21,085 nt of DNA, from the NCBI GenBank assembly GCA_964362485.1, contig CAYIEX010000010.1, forward strand, positions 1-21,085, in the 5' to 3' direction. The position numbers and the translations under genes are program-made. Of the stretch, positions 5,713 to 12,517 are shown one piece after another. The DNA comes from CAMAVK01 sp964362485. Lineage in GTDB: Archaea; Nanobdellota; Nanobdellia; Woesearchaeales; GW2011-AR9. The notes under the pieces are model-generated. The model was not told where the DNA came from and searched no databases. It worked only from the letters and a program-made list of their open reading frames with translations. Every line of letters starts with the position of its first letter. Position 1 is the stretch's first letter.

Positions 5713-6564
5713 ATGTTTGAAACTATCAGTCGATCATTTAGATTAATGAAGGAGAGTTGGAATATCTTACAAAAAGATAAGGAGCTCCTCATGTTCCCTG
5801 TTTTTTCAGGAATTTTAACCATTATTCTTTTTGCGTCATTTATGATTCCAATTGTGTTTGCAGAGATGTATTCAGAAGCAAATGCGATACTTGGAACACC
5901 ATTGTTGTACTTGCTGATCTTTGTATTTTATTTTCTGGCATCAATAATTGTGGTATACTTTAATGTTGCACTGATTGCGTGTGCGAAGATGCGCCTTGAA
6001 GGAAAGAATCCCACACTCAAAGATGGATTCAAAGCAGCCTCTGGGCACTGGGGTAAAATTATTGGCTGGTCAGCACTCAATGCGACAGTTGGTCTTGTGA
6101 TTCGCGTGATTGTGGATCAAATTGAAGAAAAATCACCGCTTTTAGCTGGAATTGTTTCAGGAATCCTTGGTGCGGCATGGAGTATTCTCACGTTTTTTGT
6201 GATTCCTGTAATGGTCTTTGAAGGCAAGGGCGTGATTGCATCGATTAAAGAATCCGGTGCGATGATTAAGCATACCTGGGGCGAGCGATTGACAGCCGGG
6301 TTTTCGATGGGGATTGGGTTTATGCTGTTGTATTTACTGGCTGCAATTCCACTCGTTTTGGGAGTCTTTGTCTTCACATCCACTGCGGCGTTGTTTATAG
6401 GTATTGGTATAACGGCACTTTTGTGGATTGTAATTGCAACAGTTTCGTCTGCACTTCAAGGTATCTTTATTGCAGCACTTTATCATTATGTTCGAACGGG
6501 AAAAGTAGAAGGTTTTTCTGGCGATGAAGTAAAGCATGCGTTTGTTGGTAAGAAGAGGGGATAA
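5713..6564 (+). CDS. DUF6159-like multi-pass membrane protein
   Basis: A 283-residue membrane protein. The N-terminus (F-E-T-I-S-R-S-F-R-L-M-K-E-S-W) is an amphipathic stretch, then about six hydrophobic segments follow (roughly 26-50, 62-92, 115-134, 145-170, 195-220 and 226-258). The S-R-S-(F/W)-x-L-x-K-x-S-W start followed by K-D-K-E-L-L-x-F-P is, from memory, typical of the DUF6159 family, whose function is unknown. The start is well set: GGTGA at 5702-5706 is 6 nt before the ATG. It appears monocistronic and meets the leftward operon tail-to-tail, with 6 nt between stop codons and T-runs on both sides. Confidence 0.8.
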   Translation: MFETISRSFRLMKESWNILQKDKELLMFPVFSGILTIILFASFMIPIVFAEMYSEANAILGTPLLYLLIFVFYFLASIIVVYFNVALIACAKMRLEGKNPTLKDGFKAASGHWGKIIGWSALNATVGLVIRVIVDQIEEKSPLLAGIVSGILGAAWSILTFFVIPVMVFEGKGVIASIKESGAMIKHTWGERLTAGFSMGIGFMLLYLLAAIPLVLGVFVFTSTAALFIGIGITALLWIVIATVSSALQGIFIAALYHYVRTGKVEGFSGDEVKHAFVGKKRG

Positions 6565-6570
6565 GGGTTT

Positions 6571-8478
6571 TTATTCTTCTTTTTTAGGACTATATTGACC
6601 AAGCAATTCCAACAGAACCATTCCGAGTTTTGCAGCCTGATCAAAACCCCATTGGGCGTGTTCTCTCGTATAATCGCCATGTTCAGTTTCGTGATGAGCT
6701 AGCTCATGAGTATACCATCGTGCTGCTTCGTGTGGATCTTGTAGGATGGATCTTTTCAAACCAATATAATTTACTGGCTCTTGTCCTTCTTTTATTTCTT
6801 TAATCCGTACTCCTACAGCCGATTCTAGCTCTCTTCCAGTGGAGGTGTAAAGGCCATCGTAGACCCGCACGTCAATAGGCTTCTGACCAACAAGTAGAAC
6901 GGTCAGTCGCTGTAATAATGAAAGGGTAGAACGCTCATTTACCTCGAGGAGATCTCTTTCAACCCAGCGGTAGTCCCTCGTTACCGATTTTGCAATGTCA
7001 TGGGCAGTTTCTACTCCATTATTTTCTAAAAATCTCCCGACTCTATGGTCAATATCAACTGGTTTGTATCTTAATATTGTGGCATCTGAGTTATCTGCAG
7101 CAACCCCAGAGATAACCGCATTCTCACCGTATAGTTCTTTGAATGTCTCTACCCACAGAGAGTGTTTGAATAGTTTGATTTGCTGAACATAATGACTTTC
7201 AACTTCATGATCTCTAAGCGAAAGCTGCCTGCTGAGTTGATCTCGAATCTGATCAGCGACCGGCCTTCCAAAAGTAGTGTCGAAAGCTTTTAGCTCCAGA
7301 ATTTTACTACTATTATCATCATCTGCTGCTTTTAGTACCTTGCGAATGACATCTTTATTGGCGCAATTTATTAAAAGTCTTTTTATGATAGGGCCATAAT
7401 CCGTTTCGATCAAATGTGATCGATCGGGATTAACTCTATCAATACCAATGTCGTAACTGAATAGAGCATCTACGTCGATCATCTTAACCCCTTTAACATA
7501 GATTGCCTGATGATATATTGAAACTTCCTTACCTAGATCCATAATACGAGATTGATATTCATCCTTTGCTTTCTTAAACATTATTGAATCGCAAAAAGGA
7601 TCGATACTATCACGCACGTTATGAAGTTCTCTATACGTGGTGTTAAAAGCCAATACCGTAGTAGCAATCTTAAGGACTTCTTCAACCATCTCTCTTCGCG
7701 GCTCATGAAAAATGGTTCTTGAACCCTTCACTGTATCTCCGTTCTCAGTAATCCTAAAACAAAGTCGTTGGAACCAGTCACCTTCATCTTTTTCTAATTT
7801 AGCAAAAGGGACAGCATGCCAGTTTCGGGAGCGATATTCTACGTGGATTTTCTCTCGCAAACACGCTGCGGAGATAAGTTTAATTCCTTCTCCAAACTGA
7901 CCAACACTGAGCGCATCGGCTCCTTTGGTTGATCGTAGTACTGTTAAACGTAGTGCGGGATAGCCCTCCCCGTCATCTTCAAAGACAATCTCTTCAACAG
8001 GTTCTTGGTTATCATAAGAACGAAAGTCAACATATTCTCCACGCTGTCTAAACCGGATTCTAACATTTTTTCCTCCACTGTCTGCCGGAAGGTGATTAGC
8101 AATTCCATCTAAAACGATTCGTTCAAGTCCCCAATACGCCCGGTAATCAAGAGTAAGCGAAGTCTCGACTTCAGTTACTTTCTTGCCACCAATAACACTT
8201 GACCTAAAATCGGAACCAGGTACGATTTCTATGGTATCGGGAGGATTTACAGGTATTGCTTCAGAGCGCGCTGTAGGAATTATAATTCGATCATCTGGAT
8301 TTGTTTCAAATAAAGAAGCAGAATCAGTACACTCTAAGTCTTCATCAGCACCAAAAGCATCAGCACCAAAAGCTACTTCGCCATTCAGAGGAGCTAAGCC
8401 GCTACCATCTCTAGGCATAGTTGGATCTCCTAAATAAGACTCAAGTCCAACAAAACCTAGCTTAATTTTCTTATTCAT
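6571..8478 (-). CDS. GHKL-family ATPase fused to a HExxH zincin-like domain
   Basis: A 635-residue protein with an unusual domain order. Residues 1-100 are low in known motifs. About 105-280 is a GHKL (Hsp90 / MORC / MutL-type) ATPase: N-box asparagine N128 in L-D-G-I-A-N-H, G1 box D-D-G-E-G (168-172) and G2 box G-Q-F-G-E-G (193-198). A middle region (280-570) of mixed helices follows. Near the C-terminus H591-E592-L-A-H595-H596 is a metalloprotease-type HExxH motif, followed by E-T-E-H-G-D-Y and more histidines that could complete a zinc site. The ATG overlaps the stop of the methyltransferase gene (ATGA), showing translational coupling. ATP-driven conformational change coupled to proteolysis, in stress response or genome defence, is a guess; protease activity is unproven. 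Confidence 0.8.
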   Translation of the reverse strand: MNKKIKLGFVGLESYLGDPTMPRDGSGLAPLNGEVAFGADAFGADEDLECTDSASLFETNPDDRIIIPTARSEAIPVNPPDTIEIVPGSDFRSSVIGGKKVTEVETSLTLDYRAYWGLERIVLDGIANHLPADSGGKNVRIRFRQRGEYVDFRSYDNQEPVEEIVFEDDGEGYPALRLTVLRSTKGADALSVGQFGEGIKLISAACLREKIHVEYRSRNWHAVPFAKLEKDEGDWFQRLCFRITENGDTVKGSRTIFHEPRREMVEEVLKIATTVLAFNTTYRELHNVRDSIDPFCDSIMFKKAKDEYQSRIMDLGKEVSIYHQAIYVKGVKMIDVDALFSYDIGIDRVNPDRSHLIETDYGPIIKRLLINCANKDVIRKVLKAADDDNSSKILELKAFDTTFGRPVADQIRDQLSRQLSLRDHEVESHYVQQIKLFKHSLWVETFKELYGENAVISGVAADNSDATILRYKPVDIDHRVGRFLENNGVETAHDIAKSVTRDYRWVERDLLEVNERSTLSLLQRLTVLLVGQKPIDVRVYDGLYTSTGRELESAVGVRIKEIKEGQEPVNYIGLKRSILQDPHEAARWYTHELAHHETEHGDYTREHAQWGFDQAAKLGMVLLELLGQYSPKKEE

Positions 8479-9302
8479 TTCGTTACCACAATTAAATACT
8501 TATCAAAATTCACATCCGGGTGCCCTGGAAATTCTTTTCCCTTATGTGGATTTTCTCCGTACAGATGAAAAGCATATCCTGCCTGATCAAGTAAACTCAT
8601 TAGAACATTATAGCCATCTTCCCAAAATGAGGTAAGGACCATCCTTGAATTAGGCCCCATTCTTTCTTTGACTTTCTTAAAGATTTGACCATAGATTTCA
8701 GAACCTCCGTCTTTGTGCGTTTCTGGTTCTGGATGCCGGAGCATTACAACATCAAAGGTTCCGTCAACGAAGTCGTCAAGGTTACGAGCGTCTCCTGTAA
8801 TAAGCCTGACATCTTCATTATGTGACAAAAACCGTCGGGAGGTTTGTAAATATTGATCGTTACAATCAATTCCAACGTACTCTCCCAATAGTGTGTTTTG
8901 ACGGTTCGAGACATATTTTAAAAAAGCATAATATTCGTCTAATGCCGCGGGTCCAACTCCAATGCTGAGAATTCGTGGTGCAGAACTTAACGGTTTAGGA
9001 ACAGAATCAAGTGCATGGTCAATCGTTCTTTCAAAGTGATCGTCGAGCTCAGCTTGCAATGCTTGAAAGTGAGGACGTGGCTCTTGTTGAAAATTTGACC
9101 AAAGTACAGGATTAGCAAGATGATCATCTGGGAGAGGGATAATTGAGTGGGAATAAGCTTGCTTCGTAGGAGCTGGGCCAAGCTTTTTTGAGGCGTGGTC
9201 CGCTATGAATGCCGCGATTCTTGCTAACAAGGCGGGATCTACTGAAGGGGTGAGCTTAGTTGGGTCAATGTTAGATAATTGATAAAATACATCATCTGCC
9301 AT
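8475..9302 (-). CDS. Class I SAM-dependent methyltransferase
   Basis: A 275-residue Rossmann-fold methyltransferase. Motif I is I-L-S-I-G-V-G-P-A (111-119), the acidic ribose-binding residue is D146 in Y-V-G-I-D-C-N-D, G-D-A-R-N (170-174) marks the adenine-binding loop, and V-V-M-L-R-H-P-E-P-E-T (185-195) stands at motif IV. The first 105 residues are a family-specific helical extension. No N-P-P-Y type motif is seen, so a DNA base target is not favoured; protein or small-molecule targets remain open. GGAG precedes the ATG. It is the second gene of a three-gene operon: the stop of the ribbon-helix-helix gene is 2 nt upstream, and its own stop overlaps the next start by 4 nt. Confidence 0.8.
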   Translation of the reverse strand: MADDVFYQLSNIDPTKLTPSVDPALLARIAAFIADHASKKLGPAPTKQAYSHSIIPLPDDHLANPVLWSNFQQEPRPHFQALQAELDDHFERTIDHALDSVPKPLSSAPRILSIGVGPAALDEYYAFLKYVSNRQNTLLGEYVGIDCNDQYLQTSRRFLSHNEDVRLITGDARNLDDFVDGTFDVVMLRHPEPETHKDGGSEIYGQIFKKVKERMGPNSRMVLTSFWEDGYNVLMSLLDQAGYAFHLYGENPHKGKEFPGHPDVNFDKYLIVVTK

Positions 9303-9304
9303 GG

Positions 9305-9436
9305 CTATCTCTCCAACATCTTACGTGTCGCCTGCTCGATAAAATGACTTTTATTGCGGTACGTACCTTCTTGTACCTTCGACTCAATTTGAGAAACGAC
9401 TTTTTTGTCAATGGAAATGGAGATTTTTACTTTCAT
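9305..9436 (-). CDS. Ribbon-helix-helix (CopG-like) DNA-binding protein, 43 aa
   Basis: A tiny gene with the form of a complete ribbon-helix-helix fold. The strand K-V-K-I-S-I-S-I (2-9) alternates polar and non-polar residues for DNA contact. Helix A is D-K-K-V-V-S-Q-I-E-S-K-V (10-21), the turn is E-G-T-Y-R-N-K-S (23-30), and helix B is H-F-I-E-Q-A-T-R-K-M-L-E (31-42). These proteins act as dimers on palindromic operators, often repressing their own operon. The ATG at 9436 lies within the palindrome CATAC-tcg-GTATG, and a TATA-like box at 9460-9467 is about 27 nt upstream, so the mRNA is probably leaderless. Its stop is 2 nt before the methyltransferase start. It is the likely regulator of the operon; an antitoxin role is possible but no toxin is recognised. 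Confidence 0.75.
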   Translation of the reverse strand: MKVKISISIDKKVVSQIESKVQEGTYRNKSHFIEQATRKMLER

Positions 9437-9446
9437 ACTCGGTATG
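9434..9446. promoter_or_regulatory. Palindrome over the operon start, candidate operator
   Basis: CATAC-tcg-GTATG is a perfect 5-bp inverted repeat with a 3-bp centre. It covers the predicted transcription start and the start codon of the ribbon-helix-helix gene. Autoregulation by that protein is inferred from position. Confidence 0.45.
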
Positions 9447-9459
9447 ATAAAGTAGGACA

Positions 9460-9467
9460 TATTTAAA
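9460..9467 (-). promoter_or_regulatory. TATA-like box of the three-gene operon
   Basis: The minus strand reads TTTAAATA, centred about 27 nt before the ATG at 9436, matching the leaderless pattern in this window. Confidence 0.45.
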
Positions 9468-9483
9468 TGTTTCGCTTAATTTA

Positions 9484-9497
9484 TCACTATTAAGTGA
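9484..9497. promoter_or_regulatory. Palindrome TCACT-AGTGA upstream of the operon promoter
   Basis: TCACT (9484-9488) and AGTGA (9493-9497) form an inverted repeat with a 4-bp centre, about 20 bp upstream of the TATA-like box. It could be an activator or second regulator site. Its half-site differs from the palindrome at 9434-9446. Confidence 0.35.
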
Positions 9498-9553
9498 CAC
9501 CCCTAAAAAGTAAAATCAAAACCCTGAAAACTGCGACAAAAATATCGCTTCAT

Positions 9554-9949
9554 TTACGCAAGATCAACAAGTTTTCCGGCGGGGAAATAAACAAACTCTT
9601 CACCATTGTGACCCTTGCGAAGATAGCCTTGTTCAACTAATTGGTCAAGACCACCCTCTTGCATGAATTGAGCTGTTCGTCCTTCTCCTTCGTCTCGACA
9701 ATAACGCAATATAGCGGCCTCATAAAAAGATGGTGTAAAACCACCATACTGGCCAACGTTACTGGCAAGGGTAAAAAAGGGGATGAGAGCAAGATTACGC
9801 ACATCATCTTTGAATTCACCGTGCGATAGATTGGGAACCTGGTTAATCCGTCGTGGAGGTTTTGATTGTGCAAGAATCACACTCATTTGATCACCGTAGT
9901 ATACTAGTCCACTTTCCTCATCTCGATATTGTTCCATGTTCAGCCTCAT
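9554..9949 (-). CDS. Protein of unknown function, 131 aa
   Basis: A soluble protein with no motif I recognise. The N-terminal part (M-E-Q-Y-R-D-E-E-S-G-L-V-Y-Y-G-D-Q) looks strand-rich. The C-terminal half (F-Y-E-A-A-I-L-R-Y-C through G-G-L-D-Q-L-V-E-Q-G-Y-L-R-K) resembles a small winged-helix or helical domain, ending in a beta-like E-F-V-Y-F-P-A-G-K-L. It could be a regulator, but this is weak. Two ATGs are possible, at 9949 and at 9937 (M5). A palindromic TATA-like box at 9981-9989 could drive both this gene and the divergent helicase. It lies 118 nt upstream of the ribbon-helix-helix operon in the same direction, separated by that operon's own promoter. Confidence 0.65.
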   Translation of the reverse strand: MRLNMEQYRDEESGLVYYGDQMSVILAQSKPPRRINQVPNLSHGEFKDDVRNLALIPFFTLASNVGQYGGFTPSFYEAAILRYCRDEGEGRTAQFMQEGGLDQLVEQGYLRKGHNGEEFVYFPAGKLVDLA

Positions 9950-12128
9950 TAATTGTTCTTACTCTACAGTTAATCAACCTATTTATAAACATTTTCCGAA
10001 ATTTTGTGCTAGAGGGATTACAATTTCAGAGGATCATCTAGATTTATTGCGCGCTGTACGGAGTCTTCCATTTGAAGTAGGCAAAGACCTAATAACTAAT
10101 TTTTTAATTGGCAACGACGATCACGAAAAAATTATCAAACACGGTTGGCAGGAACAGGAATACTTTGGAATTTTGGCGCATCATGATCCAAGTAAAATCA
10201 GCGTGATGATTGCGGATTTACATCGCAGTGGGCATTTGACGCTGCGAGAGCTGGTAGGAAAAAAAGGAGCGAAAGTAATTAGCCTCACCTTGAAGGGTAA
10301 AAAAGACACAACACTCGAAGGCTTTACACCTTTTGAGCAGTCTTATATATTACCAAGCGATCCTGTGACGGAACAAGAACGGATGGTGATTACCTCACTT
10401 AACTTTTTTTTAGGAAAATATGATGAGGAGCAGGCAAAGGGCATTATTTGCGATAAAAAACAGATCCTCTGTGTTGCAGGTGCGGGTTCAGGAAAAACAA
10501 CGGTCCTTACGAAGCGGATAGAGTTTTTAGCAAAGTACCGCTCAATTGATCCCGAGAAGATTCTTGCAATTACATTTACCAAAAAAGCACGAGAGGAAAT
10601 GATCCATCGGCTCTCAACTATTCCAGAGTGCCAACGGGTGCACATCGAAACATTCAATTCATTTTGTGAACGCATTATTCAGCAGCATTTACCCCAGCAC
10701 GCCCAAGGAACAATAATTACCTATAAAGATAAAATACGAATTGTTCTTGAAGCGGTGAGCAGGTGTGGAACAACACTTGCAAGTTCTCAAAATTTATACT
10801 TTACAGTGCCTCAACGTAAATCAAAAAGTCCAGAAGAGCTCATGCACTCATTTGTTGCGGACGTTTTTTCAGTTATTGAACATTATAAAAATGAGCGAAA
10901 GACGTTAGAACCTTTCTTTAGTACAATTAAAGATAATTTAGATCGGGAGCGCGCGAGACTTCTTTATACAATTTGCGCCAAAGTACTGCAACTCATGCAG
11001 GAGCACAATCTACGTGACTATGGTGACCAGCTGTTGGAAGTGATTACGTTTTTTGAAAAGAATGAATCGTACGTTCCTCAGTATGACCATATTTTAGTTG
11101 ATGAGTATCAGGATGTGAATGCGACCCAAATCCAGTTACTTGATCTTCTTCAACCAAGCAATATTTTTGTGGTGGGAGATCCACGACAATCTATTTTTGC
11201 GTGGCGGGGCAGTAAAAATCAATTTCTAATGCAATTTAAAGAACGCTATTCTAACGCCGCCATCATCAATTTAACCAAAAATTACAGATCACACCAAAAG
11301 ATTGTCAACGTTGCTAACAACGTCATTAAACCGATGAAACTCGAAGAAATGAAAGCATATAGCACAGCAGAAGGAGAGGTCAAACTCATCAGTTTTCCAA
11401 GTGAAGAAGCAGAGGGTGATTTTGTATTACGAGAAGTGAAAAATTCAGGACTTCCATTGGATCAAATATTTGTTCTAGCACGCACCAATAAACAGTTACA
11501 AGCGGTCGCGTACTATTTACAGTTACAAAAAATTCCTCATATTATGAAGACAGATGAAACCAAAGCAACAACAGTGAAAGAAGGACATTTGACACTCGCT
11601 ACGGTGCATGCGATTAAAGGGTTAGAAGCAGAGATAGTATTTGTCATTGGCTGCAATAGTTTGTATTTTCCCTGCAAAGTAAGTGAGCATCCCGTCATTG
11701 AAGCACTAGCCTTGCATACCTACAACAAGGAAGAAGAAGAACGCCGCCTTTTTTATGTAGCTATTACACGAGCAAAACAGAAGTTGTATCTTAGTTACAC
11801 GGGCAAAAATCCCACTTACTTTTTAGATAATGATTGCTTAAAGCATGTTGCAACAGTGGAAAAACTAGCTCCCATCCCAACAATGGTGAAGTTTCAGGCA
11901 ACACGATCATCGCCCCATGAGATATTTTCGCGGTTACGCAGCTGGCGAACTGAGACGAGCAGGGCTCTTGGCGTCCCACCGTATATGATTCTTAATGACA
12001 AGACGCTCCAGCAACTCGCCGAAAAGATGCCACTTAATACAGATGAGTTACAAGAAGTGTATGGGATGGGTCCACTTAAGATTGCGAAGTTTGGCGGGGA
12101 TGTTTTGGATTTGGTTCATGGAAGATGA
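9936..12128 (+). CDS. UvrD/Rep-type SF1 helicase with RQC-like and HRDC-like domains
   Basis: A 3'-5' superfamily 1A DNA helicase, probably in DNA repair. Numbering from the first ATG (730 codons): Walker A A-G-A-G-S-G-K-T (181-188), DExx box D-E-Y-Q-D (389-393), G-D-P-R-Q-S-I-F-A-W-R-G (414-425), N-Y-R-S-H (449-453) and a C-terminal V-A-I-T-R-A-K motif. Before the core, residues 31-105 resemble the RecQ RQC winged helix (R-S-L-P-F-E-V-G-K-D-L-I). The last 70 residues resemble an HRDC domain ending Y-G-M-G-P-L-K-I-A-K-F-G. Residues 1-27 look non-coding and overlap the divergent gene, and the TATA box at 9981-9989 is downstream of this ATG. The true start is probably ATT 10023 (AGAGGG 6 nt upstream) or TTG 10047. 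Confidence 0.9.
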   Translation: MFSLINCSYSTVNQPIYKHFPKFCARGITISEDHLDLLRAVRSLPFEVGKDLITNFLIGNDDHEKIIKHGWQEQEYFGILAHHDPSKISVMIADLHRSGHLTLRELVGKKGAKVISLTLKGKKDTTLEGFTPFEQSYILPSDPVTEQERMVITSLNFFLGKYDEEQAKGIICDKKQILCVAGAGSGKTTVLTKRIEFLAKYRSIDPEKILAITFTKKAREEMIHRLSTIPECQRVHIETFNSFCERIIQQHLPQHAQGTIITYKDKIRIVLEAVSRCGTTLASSQNLYFTVPQRKSKSPEELMHSFVADVFSVIEHYKNERKTLEPFFSTIKDNLDRERARLLYTICAKVLQLMQEHNLRDYGDQLLEVITFFEKNESYVPQYDHILVDEYQDVNATQIQLLDLLQPSNIFVVGDPRQSIFAWRGSKNQFLMQFKERYSNAAIINLTKNYRSHQKIVNVANNVIKPMKLEEMKAYSTAEGEVKLISFPSEEAEGDFVLREVKNSGLPLDQIFVLARTNKQLQAVAYYLQLQKIPHIMKTDETKATTVKEGHLTLATVHAIKGLEAEIVFVIGCNSLYFPCKVSEHPVIEALALHTYNKEEEERRLFYVAITRAKQKLYLSYTGKNPTYFLDNDCLKHVATVEKLAPIPTMVKFQATRSSPHEIFSRLRSWRTETSRALGVPPYMILNDKTLQQLAEKMPLNTDELQEVYGMGPLKIAKFGGDVLDLVHGR
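9981..9989. promoter_or_regulatory. TATA-like box shared by divergent genes
   Basis: ATTTATAAA is nearly palindromic and reads as a TATA box on both strands. On the minus strand it would start RNA about 9 nt before ATG 9949. On the plus strand it would start RNA near 10010, just upstream of the likely helicase start. Confidence 0.4.
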
Positions 12129-12163
12129 ACGGTGGTGTCCAAAGCGATAAAATAGACCATTAC

Positions 12164-12173
12164 TTTTATTAAG
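12164..12173 (+). promoter_or_regulatory. TATA-like box of the 95-aa gene
   Basis: TTTTATTAAG is centred about 26 nt before the ATG at 12195, which fits a leaderless transcript. Confidence 0.35.
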
Positions 12174-12194
12174 AAACAAAATTATTTAAGGGGC

Positions 12195-12482
12195 ATGGGT
12201 CCACAATTCTTTCTCAAACCTCCACGTGAAGAAGTAGATTTTGTGTATCAAAACGGAGAAAAGATCAGACAAAAAGGGTTATTTGGTAATTTTGTGATAG
12301 TGGTTTTAGAATCTCCGAGTCAAGAACATGGAACCGTGTATCATTTAGAGATATTTGAAAAGAACATAAGAGCCTTTGGCTGGTTCGGTCACGATAAGAA
12401 GCGAATGGAGAAGGTTTTAGCGAAGGCAGAAGAAAAAGTAACAAAAGATGAACTGATGAAGTTTGTGGATAATATTAAATAA
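12195..12482 (+). CDS. Small protein of unknown function, 95 aa
   Basis: A soluble alpha/beta protein. Strands G-N-F-V-I-V-V-L-E and T-V-Y-H-L-E-I-F are followed by a charged helix K-K-R-M-E-K-V-L-A-K-A-E-E-K-V. I do not recognise a family. It has its own TATA-like box, and its downstream neighbour is convergent. It lies between two helicase genes, but nothing in the sequence ties it to either. Confidence 0.65.
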   Translation: MGPQFFLKPPREEVDFVYQNGEKIRQKGLFGNFVIVVLESPSQEHGTVYHLEIFEKNIRAFGWFGHDKKRMEKVLAKAEEKVTKDELMKFVDNIK

Positions 12483-12517
12483 ACTAGAAAGGGAAATTAT
12501 TTAACAAAAATTAAAAC

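Noticed and set aside
8183..8437. Plus-strand ORF opposite the N-terminus of the GHKL gene
   Set aside because: Antisense shadow; no promoter or ribosome binding site, and low-complexity Ala/Ser/Lys content.
9305..9949. Toxin-antitoxin pair of the ribbon-helix-helix gene with the 131-aa gene
   Set aside because: The 131-aa gene is upstream, separated by the operon's own promoter and palindromes, and has no known toxin motif. Not excluded, but unsupported.
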